DNA of 5,287 bases from DASSHC01 sp035693105 (GTDB lineage: Bacteria > Chloroflexota > Chloroflexia > Thermomicrobiales > Thermomicrobiaceae), in NCBI GenBank assembly GCA_035693105.1, contig DASSHC010000362.1:1-5287 (forward strand), given 5' to 3'. The notes beneath the pieces are model-generated. The model did not search any database. It saw nothing but the letters and a program-made list of their open reading frames with translations, and had not been told where the DNA came from. Position numbers and translations under genes: made by a program. This document shows positions 1-4,819 of the stretch, piece by piece. How positions within the stretch are numbered: position 1 is the first letter of the stretch; every line of letters starts with the position of its first letter.

Positions 1-101
1 CGGCGCTCGACGAGCAGGCCGGGCTAGCGCGCGAGATCGTGGCCCGCACGGTGGGCGCGATCGGCTTCTTCGCTTGGGACTCGGCCGTCGAGCCGGAGTA
101 G
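1..101 (+). CDS. C-terminal fragment of an unidentified protein
   Basis: The frame whose codons begin at base 3 is open from the window edge to a TAG stop at 99-101, giving 32 residues that start ALDEQAGLAREIV and end WDSAVEPE. The acidic tail and Ala/Glu/Arg-rich stretch look like a helical C-terminus of a normal bacterial protein, and codon third positions are mostly G or C, as in the neighbouring genes. It converges on the lipoprotein gene with only 16 bases between the two stops. The fragment is too short for a family assignment and I do not recognise it; the start lies outside the window. Confidence 0.6.
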   Translation, partial: ALDEQAGLAREIVARTVGAIGFFAWDSAVEPE

Positions 102-102
102 G

Positions 103-120
103 TGGCGCGCCGCCGCGCTA
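103..120. terminator. Possible weak convergent hairpin
   Basis: Between the convergent stops, GCGCG (105-109) can pair with CGCGC (114-118) around a CCGC loop, extended by a G-T and a T-A pair. The stem overlaps the leftward TAG stop at 118-120. No T-run follows on either strand, so it would not be a canonical intrinsic terminator, and in DNA this GC-rich such a stem can arise by chance. Confidence 0.2.
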
Positions 121-459
121 GGGTGGGTAGCTGGCCGTGACCTTGACGTGGTAAGGGCCCGGTGCGGCCGGCTGGACCTCGATCGTCAGACGCTCCAGCT
201 CGTGCGGATCCAGCGAGACGGTGTGCTCCTCCACACTGGCCGCCACCTGCCCGTTGCCGCCGGTGATGCGCGCCGAGACCGTGACCTGCCCCTCGCCGCC
301 GCTGGCGTTTTTGACCGCGACCACCAGCAGGTAGGGCTGGCCCTCTTGCGCCGGCGGGCGCAGCTCCACCCCGTCGACCAGCGGGCGCGGCCCGCCGCAG
401 GCGGCGAGCGCCAGGAGCGCCAGCGCGGCGGCGAGCAGGATGGCGCGGCGCGCGCTCAT
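118..459 (-). CDS. Small lipoprotein with an Ig-like beta-sandwich domain
   Basis: The 113-residue product is predicted to be exported and lipid-anchored. Residues 1-20 form a lipoprotein signal: Arg4 and Arg5, an Ala/Leu hydrophobic core, and the lipobox L18-A19-A20-C21, so Cys21 would be the lipidated residue. Residues 28-113 alternate hydrophobic and polar residues with a 'VVAVKNASG' stretch and a 'GPYHVKVTASYP' ending, resembling small extracellular Ig-like domains of the FxLYD/CARDB kind; this is a fold-level impression only. The ATG at 459-457 overlaps the upstream gene's TGA (ATGA). No clear Shine-Dalgarno sequence precedes it, so translation probably depends on coupling to the membrane-protein gene. 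The two products may work together at the cell surface. The specific function is unknown. Confidence 0.82.
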   Translation of the reverse strand: MSARRAILLAAALALLALAACGGPRPLVDGVELRPPAQEGQPYLLVVAVKNASGGEGQVTVSARITGGNGQVAASVEEHTVSLDPHELERLTIEVQPAAPGPYHVKVTASYPP

Positions 460-1427
460 CGCGGCGGCACCCAGGGCGGCACCAGCACCAGGAAGGCGAA
501 GACGGCCAGGATGATGAACGCCATCAAGAGGGCGCAGCCCATCGAGGCGGCGGGGTCGGCGCGCTGCTCGCTACGCGAGAGCGAGATGAAGGCCAGCGGC
601 TCGGGGATGATCGGCAGCTTGTGCTCGGCGCGGTACTCGACGTCCGGCAGGTAGCCCTCGTTGCGCAGCGCCGGGCAGAGCGCGCTGGCCTCCTCGATCA
701 GGCAATCGAGATCGTCCTGGCTCAACTCGACGGTGGGCCAGAGCGGCCCGCCCTGGAGCTGCCGCTGCAGGTTGCGGGCGAAGCTGACCAGGCTGCCGTA
801 CTCCAGCGCCTGCTCGTCGTCGATCGTGGTCCACTGCACGATCTCGACCGGCACGTCCCAGGGATGACTGGTGACCAGCGCCTCGATCCGCTGGCTGAAG
901 AAGGCGAACATGCTGTTCGAGCCGACTTTGACGTGGGTGTGGTGGACCATGCGGGCGCCGTCGATGTGGACCTCGCCCAGACTCCCGGCCGCGTCCGCGA
1001 TCGGGATGACCAGCGGCGCGTCCGGCTGCCCCCGCAGCGCGATGGCCTGGTTGAGATAGACCGAGTCGCTGGTCCCGCTGGTCTGCCGCAGCGCCTGCTG
1101 CTTGCGCCGCTCGGCGGCGAGCGCGTCGCGGCCCAGCCAGGTCGGTGCGTCGTAGTAGACGATGCGCAGCGCGCCCCAGACCCCCGGCGCGCTGATGGCG
1201 CCGAGGTAGGCGAAGAGTACGATGATGAAGAGGAGCACGGCCGTCTCGACGTTGGAGCGCTGGGCGAGCAGCACGAAGAAGTGGCTGTTGACGACGATGA
1301 TCGCGATGGTGGTGATGGTCACGACCAGCAGCCCCAGGTAGATGGCGGCCAGGCGGTAGACTCGCCGCCGGTACTCGGCGACGGTGGCGGTGCTCTGCTC
1401 GCGAATGAAGCGGCGCCCGATGTCCAC
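456..1427 (-). CDS. Unrecognised membrane protein with three predicted TM helices
   Basis: From the GTG at 1427-1425 the product is 323 residues. Hydrophobic helices are visible at about 27-47, 60-80 and 297-316. They enclose a soluble region of some 200 residues (about 95-295) and leave only a short Pro-rich tail (VPPWVPPR). Basic residues after the second helix (R100, R107, R108, K109) suggest by the positive-inside rule that the central domain is cytoplasmic. No catalytic motif or known family is apparent; the His cluster 'MVHHTHVKVG' (160-169) is notable. The frame stays open to an ATG at 1595, but the extra 56 residues would translate the 1485-1521 stem-loop repeat and look non-native, so I prefer GTG 1427. 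GGAGGG (1445-1440) lies 12 bases upstream, a rather long spacing, so the exact start is uncertain. It is followed by the lipoprotein gene with a 4-base overlap. Confidence 0.75.
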   Translation of the reverse strand: MDIGRRFIREQSTATVAEYRRRVYRLAAIYLGLLVVTITTIAIIVVNSHFFVLLAQRSNVETAVLLFIIVLFAYLGAISAPGVWGALRIVYYDAPTWLGRDALAAERRKQQALRQTSGTSDSVYLNQAIALRGQPDAPLVIPIADAAGSLGEVHIDGARMVHHTHVKVGSNSMFAFFSQRIEALVTSHPWDVPVEIVQWTTIDDEQALEYGSLVSFARNLQRQLQGGPLWPTVELSQDDLDCLIEEASALCPALRNEGYLPDVEYRAEHKLPIIPEPLAFISLSRSEQRADPAASMGCALLMAFIILAVFAFLVLVPPWVPPR

Positions 1428-1484
1428 CCGGCCTGCCAACCCTCCACTGCCGGCGGGCGATAGCAGGTTTCGCGCCTGAGCCGT

Positions 1485-1521
1485 CCTCACCCCGACCCCT
1501 CGCCCATGCGTGGGCGAGGGG
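1485..1521. repeat. Interspersed stem-loop repeat (REP-like)
   Basis: CCCCTCGCCCA at 1496-1506 and TGGGCGAGGGG at 1511-1521 are perfect 11-bp reverse complements around the loop TGCG. They are preceded by CCTCACCCCGA (1485-1495). This layout, a 'CTCACCCC-ACCCCTC' lead-in and a GC-rich palindrome, matches a dispersed intergenic repeat type that I recall from several bacterial genomes, where it often yields spurious protein ends reading like 'SPTHGRG'. Only one copy is in this window, so its repetitive nature rests on that recollection. It lies between two divergent genes, within 34 bases of the hydrolase start. Confidence 0.65.
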
Positions 1522-1539
1522 AGCAACGGACAACCAGAG

Positions 1540-1545
1540 AAAGGA
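1540..1545 (+). promoter_or_regulatory. Ribosome binding site deciding the hydrolase start
   Basis: AAAGGA lies 9 bases before the ATG at 1555. This favours 1555 over the in-frame ATG at 1546, which would abut the site, and over the ATG at 1510, which falls inside the stem-loop repeat. Confidence 0.55.
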
Positions 1546-1554
1546 ATGTGGCGC

Positions 1555-2355
1555 ATGGATACGCGAGAGACGGTTGTGCTTGGCGGCACACGCATCGCCT
1601 ACCGTCGCGCGGGGAGCGGCCCGCCGCTGGTGCTGCTGCACGGCATCGGCGGCAACGCCGACCAGTGGCGTGAGCAGCTTGCCGGGCTGGCCGGCGCTTT
1701 CGATGTCATCGCCTGGGACGCACCGGGCTACGTCGGCTCCGACGACCCGGAGCGCGACTGGGGCAATGCCGACTACGCGGCGGCCCTGGCCGGCTTCCTC
1801 GACGCCCTCGGGCTCGACCGCGTCCACCTGGTCGGCCAATCCTGGGGCGGCGTGATCGCCCAGGGTTTCGCCGGCCGGCACCCCCAGCGGCTGCGCTCAC
1901 TGACGCTGGCCAACACTTTCATCGCCGGGGCGCAGCCGGAGGAGGACCGGCGTGCGAGCCGCGACGCGCGGCTGCGGGCGCTGGCCGCCATGACGCCCGC
2001 CGAGATGGCGGAGGGCCGCGTGGCGGCGGTGCTGGCGCCCGATCCGCCGGCGGAGTTGCGGCGCGAGGTGGTGGACATGCTCGCGGCCGTCCGCCCCAGC
2101 GGCTACCGCGCCGCGGCCAACGCGATCTACGGCGCGGACGAGCGCGGCGTGCTGCCGCGCATCGCCCTGCCGGTGCTGGTGGTGGCCGGCGACCGCGACG
2201 CCGTGGTGCCGCTGGAGCGCGCCGAGCAGTTGGCCGCGGCGATCCCCGGCGCGCGGCTCGCCGTCTTCCCCGGCTCGGGCCACCTGACCAACCAGGAGCA
2301 GCCGCGGCGCTTCGATCGGGTCCTCTGCGATTTCCTGGCGGGAGTCGACGCCTGA
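1555..2355 (+). CDS. Alpha/beta hydrolase, PcaD/lactonase-like
   Basis: This 266-residue cytoplasmic protein has the complete alpha/beta-hydrolase signature. The oxyanion-hole segment is LLHGIGG (27-33), followed by WDAPGYVGS (54-62). The nucleophile elbow is G-Q-S-W-G with Ser96, the acid is Asp215 in GDRDAVVP, and the general base is His243 in GSGHLTNQEQP. A lid region lies around 125-200. Length and motif spacing resemble 3-oxoadipate enol-lactonases (PcaD) and related C-C bond or ester hydrolases, but these motifs cannot fix the substrate. There is no signal peptide. It is monocistronic here: divergent from the membrane-protein gene and convergent with the dioxygenase gene, 7 bases apart. 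Esterase, lactonase or haloperoxidase-like activity are all possible; membership of the superfamily is secure. Confidence 0.92.
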   Translation: MDTRETVVLGGTRIAYRRAGSGPPLVLLHGIGGNADQWREQLAGLAGAFDVIAWDAPGYVGSDDPERDWGNADYAAALAGFLDALGLDRVHLVGQSWGGVIAQGFAGRHPQRLRSLTLANTFIAGAQPEEDRRASRDARLRALAAMTPAEMAEGRVAAVLAPDPPAELRREVVDMLAAVRPSGYRAAANAIYGADERGVLPRIALPVLVVAGDRDAVVPLERAEQLAAAIPGARLAVFPGSGHLTNQEQPRRFDRVLCDFLAGVDA

Positions 2356-2369
2356 GACCGGCTCAGGCG
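2349..2369. terminator. Bidirectional hairpin containing both stop codons
   Basis: CGCCTGAG (2349-2356) and CTCAGGCG (2362-2369) form a perfect 8-bp stem with the loop ACCGG. The rightward hydrolase TGA (2353-2355) and the leftward dioxygenase TGA (2365-2363) lie symmetrically in the two arms, and both genes end GCC TGA G. The position suits a shared terminator or 3'-end stabiliser for convergent transcripts. No T-tract follows on either strand, so efficient intrinsic termination is not evident. Confidence 0.5.
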
Positions 2370-3322
2370 GGAATCCGCGCGCCGGAGGGGAGGGTGATCG
2401 GCAGCAGGCCGCGCTCGATGGCCGGGCGGCGCGTTTCGAGCCAGGGCGGCAGCTTCAGATGGCTGCCAAGCTGCTCCACCGTCTCGTCGGTGGCGAAGCC
2501 GGGCTGGTCGGTGGCGATCTCGAAGAGCACGCCGCCCGGCTCGCGGAAGTAGATCGAGCGGAAGTACTGCCGGTCCCGGACCGGGGTGACCTCCAGCCCG
2601 GCGGCCGCGACCCGCTCGCGCCACTCGGCCTGCTCGGCGTCGTCGCGAGCGCGGAAGGCGACGTGGTGTACCGTGCCCGTGCCCTCGGTACCGCTGACAT
2701 CCGGCGCCGGCGCCAGATCGACCACCGCGCCGAGCGCCTGGCGGTCGGCCACGAAGCGCTGCCGCCCCGCCTCCTCGCCCGCCGGCTCGAAGCCAAGCAG
2801 TTCGGTCAGGACGCGCGCGGTCGCCTCCGGCTGGCGCGAGTGCAGCGTGACCCCGCTGAAGCCGGCGATGGCGTGCTCGGGCGGCACCGGCCCGCTCTCC
2901 CAGGACTGTGTCGGGCGCGTCCCCTCGCGCGCCACCAGCTCGTTGACCAGCCCGTCGTGGTCGGTGAAGCGCAGCACCTCCTCGTCGAAGCGCCGCGTTG
3001 GCCCCTCGACCTCGATCCCCACTCCCTGCCCCCGCAGGCGGTCGCGCCAGTAGCCGAGCGACTCCGGCGCGATGGCGAAGCCCGTGGCCGCGATCTGCCC
3101 GGCGCCCGGCCGCCCGCGCCGCGCATTGGGCCAGGGGAACATGGTGAGGATCGTGCCGGGGCTGCCGGCGAGGTCGCCGTAGTAGAGGTGGTAGGTCTCG
3201 GGGAGGTCGAAGTTGACCGTCAGCTTGACCGGGCGCAGCCCGAGCAGCGGCCCGTAGAAGTCGAGGTTCCGCTGCGGGTGCGCGGCGATCGAGGAGACGT
3301 GGTGGATACCGGGCGTCTGCAT
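2363..3322 (-). CDS. VOC-superfamily ring-cleaving dioxygenase, MhqE/MhqO-like
   Basis: The 319-residue protein has two glyoxalase/VOC modules, about 4-135 and 152-275, then a tail typical of this family (LPPWLETRRPAIERGLLPI, 291-309). Members are extradiol-type, Fe(II)- or Mn(II)-dependent dioxygenases acting on hydroquinones and related aromatics (PcpA, LinE, MhqA/E/O). Compared with PcpA from memory, the metal ligands map to His8 in GIHHVS, His220 in TVHHVAF and Glu268 in GGVLFEIATD. The active-site Arg and Tyr map to Arg251 and Tyr258. All are present, so the enzyme looks intact. AAAGGA (3336-3331) sits 8 bases before the ATG at 3322-3320. It is the last gene of a leftward operon, 28 bases after the GNAT gene. 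With the upstream MhqD-type hydrolase it suggests detoxification or breakdown of quinone-like aromatics. The natural substrate cannot be read from sequence. Confidence 0.9.
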   Translation of the reverse strand: MQTPGIHHVSSIAAHPQRNLDFYGPLLGLRPVKLTVNFDLPETYHLYYGDLAGSPGTILTMFPWPNARRGRPGAGQIAATGFAIAPESLGYWRDRLRGQGVGIEVEGPTRRFDEEVLRFTDHDGLVNELVAREGTRPTQSWESGPVPPEHAIAGFSGVTLHSRQPEATARVLTELLGFEPAGEEAGRQRFVADRQALGAVVDLAPAPDVSGTEGTGTVHHVAFRARDDAEQAEWRERVAAAGLEVTPVRDRQYFRSIYFREPGGVLFEIATDQPGFATDETVEQLGSHLKLPPWLETRRPAIERGLLPITLPSGARIPA

Positions 3323-3350
3323 CTGGCGGATCCTTTCGATGAAGGCGTGG

Positions 3351-3869
3351 TCAGCGGCGCAGCGCTTTGGTGAAGTAGAGCGCCAGGGAGTCGTCTACGG
3401 TCACGGCCTGGCCGTGGGCCACCGGCTCGCCGCGCCAGGCCAGCCCGCGGCCGTCGGGCACGTAGCCGCGCGTGACGTAGAGTCGCTGGGCCGCGCCGTA
3501 GTCGGGGTCCATACCGACGCCGATCCCGGCCAGCGGCGAGCGCGCGGCGATCAGCTCCTCGGCGGCGGCGAGCAGGCGCGAGCCGATGCCGCGGCGGCGC
3601 AGGTGGGGCAGCACGTTGAAGTCGACGATCTCCGGGATGCCCGCCGCGCGAAAGGGCGGGTAGCCCGAGCGCCAGACGACGGTGAGGTAGCCGGCGAAGC
3701 GCCCGTCCAGCCGGGCCACCAGCACGGCGCGCTCGCCGCGCTGCTGCTCGCGCAGGTAGCGTCTATATTGCGCGGCCGGCTTGGGCCAGCCGAGCGCGGC
3801 GAACGCCGCCGCGATCTCGGGGATGTCGTCCGCCCCGAGCAGTTCGATAAACAGCGCGGCGCGGCTCAC
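3351..3869 (-). CDS. GNAT-family N-acetyltransferase
   Basis: This 172-residue protein has the GNAT fold, which transfers an acyl group from acyl-CoA to an amine. Motif A is clear: the strand 'EIVDFNVLPHL' (80-90) leads into the pyrophosphate-binding loop R91-R-R-G-I-G96 and the helix 'SRLLAAAEELIA'. Motif B follows as 'GVGMDPDYGAAQRLYVTRGY' (117-136), where Tyr131 is a candidate for the usual catalytic tyrosine. The C-terminal LALYFTKAL resembles the closing strand of related proteins. The start is GTG at 3869-3867, sharing GTGA with the upstream hydrolase stop, and CTCCCCTT at 3878-3885 gives AAGGGGAG on the coding strand 8 bases away. This means tight co-translation with its neighbours. 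The acceptor is unknown: an aminated aromatic is possible from context, but unrelated roles such as antibiotic or protein acetylation are equally open. Confidence 0.88.
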   Translation of the reverse strand: MSRAALFIELLGADDIPEIAAAFAALGWPKPAAQYRRYLREQQRGERAVLVARLDGRFAGYLTVVWRSGYPPFRAAGIPEIVDFNVLPHLRRRGIGSRLLAAAEELIAARSPLAGIGVGMDPDYGAAQRLYVTRGYVPDGRGLAWRGEPVAHGQAVTVDDSLALYFTKALRR

Positions 3870-4564
3870 GGCCGGCGCTCCCCTTCCCCTGCGCCCTCCT
3901 GCTCGTCGAGCAGGCCGCTGAGCCAGGCGCCGAAGTCCTCCATCTCCTCCAGGCTGATCTGGTGGGCGATCGAGTACTCGCGATAGGTCAGGTCGGCGCC
4001 GACCTGGCTGAGAAACTCCTCCGTGCCGCGCCCGAGCTGGATCGGTACCACCGTGTCGCGCGTGCCGTGCGCGACGAAGAAGGGTTCGCCGGCGAGGTGC
4101 TCGCGATCGACCGGCAGCCCGGTGTCGAGCGGCAGGTAGCCGCTAAGCAGGATCGAGCCGGCGATCCAGCTCGGGTGGCTGAGCGTCAGCGCCCCGGCCA
4201 TCATCGCGCCCTGACTGAAGCCGAGCAGGTAGAGGCGGCGCGGGTCGACCTGGTAGCGCTGAAGACTATCTTCGACGAAGCGCTCCAGCAGCCCGAGCGA
4301 TTGGAAGAAGGTCGTGTTGTCCGGCTCGCCGATCTGCACCAGCTCGTACCAGTGGTAGCCGGGGCCGAGCGGGAAGGGCGCGCGGGCGCTGATGACCAGC
4401 AGGCGCGGGTCGAGCGCGTCGGCCAGCCCGAAGAGGTCGAGCTCGTCGGCGCCCCGGCCGTGCAGCATCAGCAGTCCCGGGCGCGGTCCCTCCGCCGCCT
4501 CACGCGGCGGGCGGATCAGGTGGACCAGCGGCGACTCGGCCGGCGACGATTGGCGCTCGCTCAT
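3866..4564 (-). CDS. Phospholipase/carboxylesterase-family hydrolase, MhqD-like
   Basis: The 232-residue protein belongs to the Abhydrolase_2 (phospholipase/carboxylesterase) group of serine hydrolases. Motifs in order: LMLHGRGADELDLFGLADAL (32-51, oxyanion region), ISARAPFPLGPGYHWYE (58-74, characteristic of the group), the elbow G115-F-S-Q-G with Ser117, Asp170 in HGTRDTVVP, and His201 in IAHQISLEEM. The triad is complete and there is no signal peptide. The Glu/Gly-rich tail (EQEGAGEGERRP) looks disordered. The ATG at 4564-4562 has AGAGGGAG (4577-4570) 5 bases upstream; the frame extends to 4687, but the extra 41 residues show no conserved character and precede the good Shine-Dalgarno. It is the first gene of the three-gene operon. 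Homologues pair with ring-cleaving dioxygenases in mhqED operons for quinone resistance, which supports a similar role here. Confidence 0.9.
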   Translation of the reverse strand: MSERQSSPAESPLVHLIRPPREAAEGPRPGLLMLHGRGADELDLFGLADALDPRLLVISARAPFPLGPGYHWYELVQIGEPDNTTFFQSLGLLERFVEDSLQRYQVDPRRLYLLGFSQGAMMAGALTLSHPSWIAGSILLSGYLPLDTGLPVDREHLAGEPFFVAHGTRDTVVPIQLGRGTEEFLSQVGADLTYREYSIAHQISLEEMEDFGAWLSGLLDEQEGAGEGERRP

Positions 4565-4625
4565 GATGTCTCCCTCTGCGTAGCCCGCGCGGCGGCAACC
4601 CGTGCGCACTGCCCTGCCGCAACCA

Positions 4626-4651
4626 GAATGCCGCAGCGCGCGAACGCATTC
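4626..4651. promoter_or_regulatory. Candidate operator dyad
   Basis: GAATGC (4626-4631) and GCATTC (4646-4651) are perfect 6-bp inverted repeats separated by 14 bases, so the half-sites are 20 bases apart, about two helical turns. It lies 62-87 bases upstream of the operon's first ATG, where a repressor could act. Six-base arms with a free spacer are expected about once by chance in a region this size, so support is weak. Confidence 0.2.
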
Positions 4652-4697
4652 CCACGGTGTGCATCTGTCGCGCGCACTCGTAGGCACAGAACGGTTG

Positions 4698-4706
4698 TGC
4701 TATTCT
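4698..4706 (+). promoter_or_regulatory. Candidate extended -10 promoter for the DinB-like gene
   Basis: TGC followed by TATTCT (4701-4706) fits an extended -10 element (TGn plus a TATAAT-like hexamer with four of six matches). It stands out in an otherwise GC-rich region, 85 bases before the ATG at 4792. No good TTGACA-like -35 is seen 16-18 bases upstream, as can be tolerated with an extended -10. The predicted transcript would start near 4712-4714. Confidence 0.35.
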
Positions 4707-4714
4707 GCCGCGTA

Positions 4715-4819
4715 GACAGACCAGCCGTACCGCCCTCGGTGGCAGGGGTTTTCGCCGTGGACACGCCGGAAGCAGCAAGGAGCAGCCCGCTATGGCGATG
4801 ACAGACCAGGCCGTACCGC
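4715..4819 (+). repeat. Imperfect direct repeat flanking the DinB gene start
   Basis: GACAGACCAGCCGTACCGC (4715-4733) recurs as GACAGACCAGGCCGTACCGC (4800-4819). The copies differ only by one inserted G, and their starts are 85 bases apart. The downstream copy spans the last base of the gene's third codon (ATG) through the first base of codon 10. The upstream copy lies in the predicted 5' leader. Both have GCTAT a little before them (4699-4703 and 4789-4793), so similarity may extend beyond the core. Confidence 0.7.
4777..4782 (+). promoter_or_regulatory. Ribosome binding site of the DinB-like gene
   Basis: AAGGAG lies 9 bases before the ATG at 4792, which decides for that start over the second ATG at 4798 (15 bases away). 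Confidence 0.65.

Larger units (their letters stand above)
4565..4791. other. Divergent intergenic region between hydrolase operon and DinB gene
   Basis: These 227 bases must hold promoters for both the leftward operon and the rightward DinB gene. They are less GC-rich than the genes around 4681-4710. Visible contents are the candidate extended -10 (4698-4706), a GAATGC/GCATTC dyad (4626-4631 and 4646-4651) and the first copy of an imperfect direct repeat (4715-4733). No convincing -10/-35 pair was found for the leftward operon. Several open frames cross the region, but they are antisense or extension frames with no recognisable protein. Confidence 0.6.

Noticed and set aside
571..1881. Long 436-residue leftward open frame crossing the membrane-protein and hydrolase genes
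   Set aside because: It is a different-frame shadow rich in Arg, Ala, Gly and His with no domain. It runs through the intergenic repeat and opposes the well-supported hydrolase; long spurious frames are expected at this GC content.
2459..3373. Rightward 304-residue frame antisense to the dioxygenase
   Set aside because: The leftward frame has all metal ligands and family motifs; the antisense product is low-complexity Ala/Arg/Val-rich and unrecognisable.
4657..4677. Imperfect inverted repeat GTGTGC / GCGCAC
   Set aside because: One mismatch in six, in a GC-alternating stretch where such pairings are frequent; not distinguishable from chance.
4565..4687. 41-residue N-terminal extension of the MhqD-like hydrolase
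   Set aside because: The strong Shine-Dalgarno at 4577-4570 directly precedes the internal ATG at 4564, and the extension is Arg/Cys-rich with no family similarity.
1571..4700. ACGGTTGTGCT occurring at 1570-1580 and 4691-4701
   Set aside because: A shared 11-mer is expected a few times by chance in a window this size, and the first copy is inside coding sequence.
3962..4801. Rightward 279-residue open frame antisense to the MhqD-like hydrolase
   Set aside because: It is fully antisense to a hydrolase with an intact catalytic triad, has no recognisable motif, and overlaps the DinB start; composition is typical of an antisense shadow.
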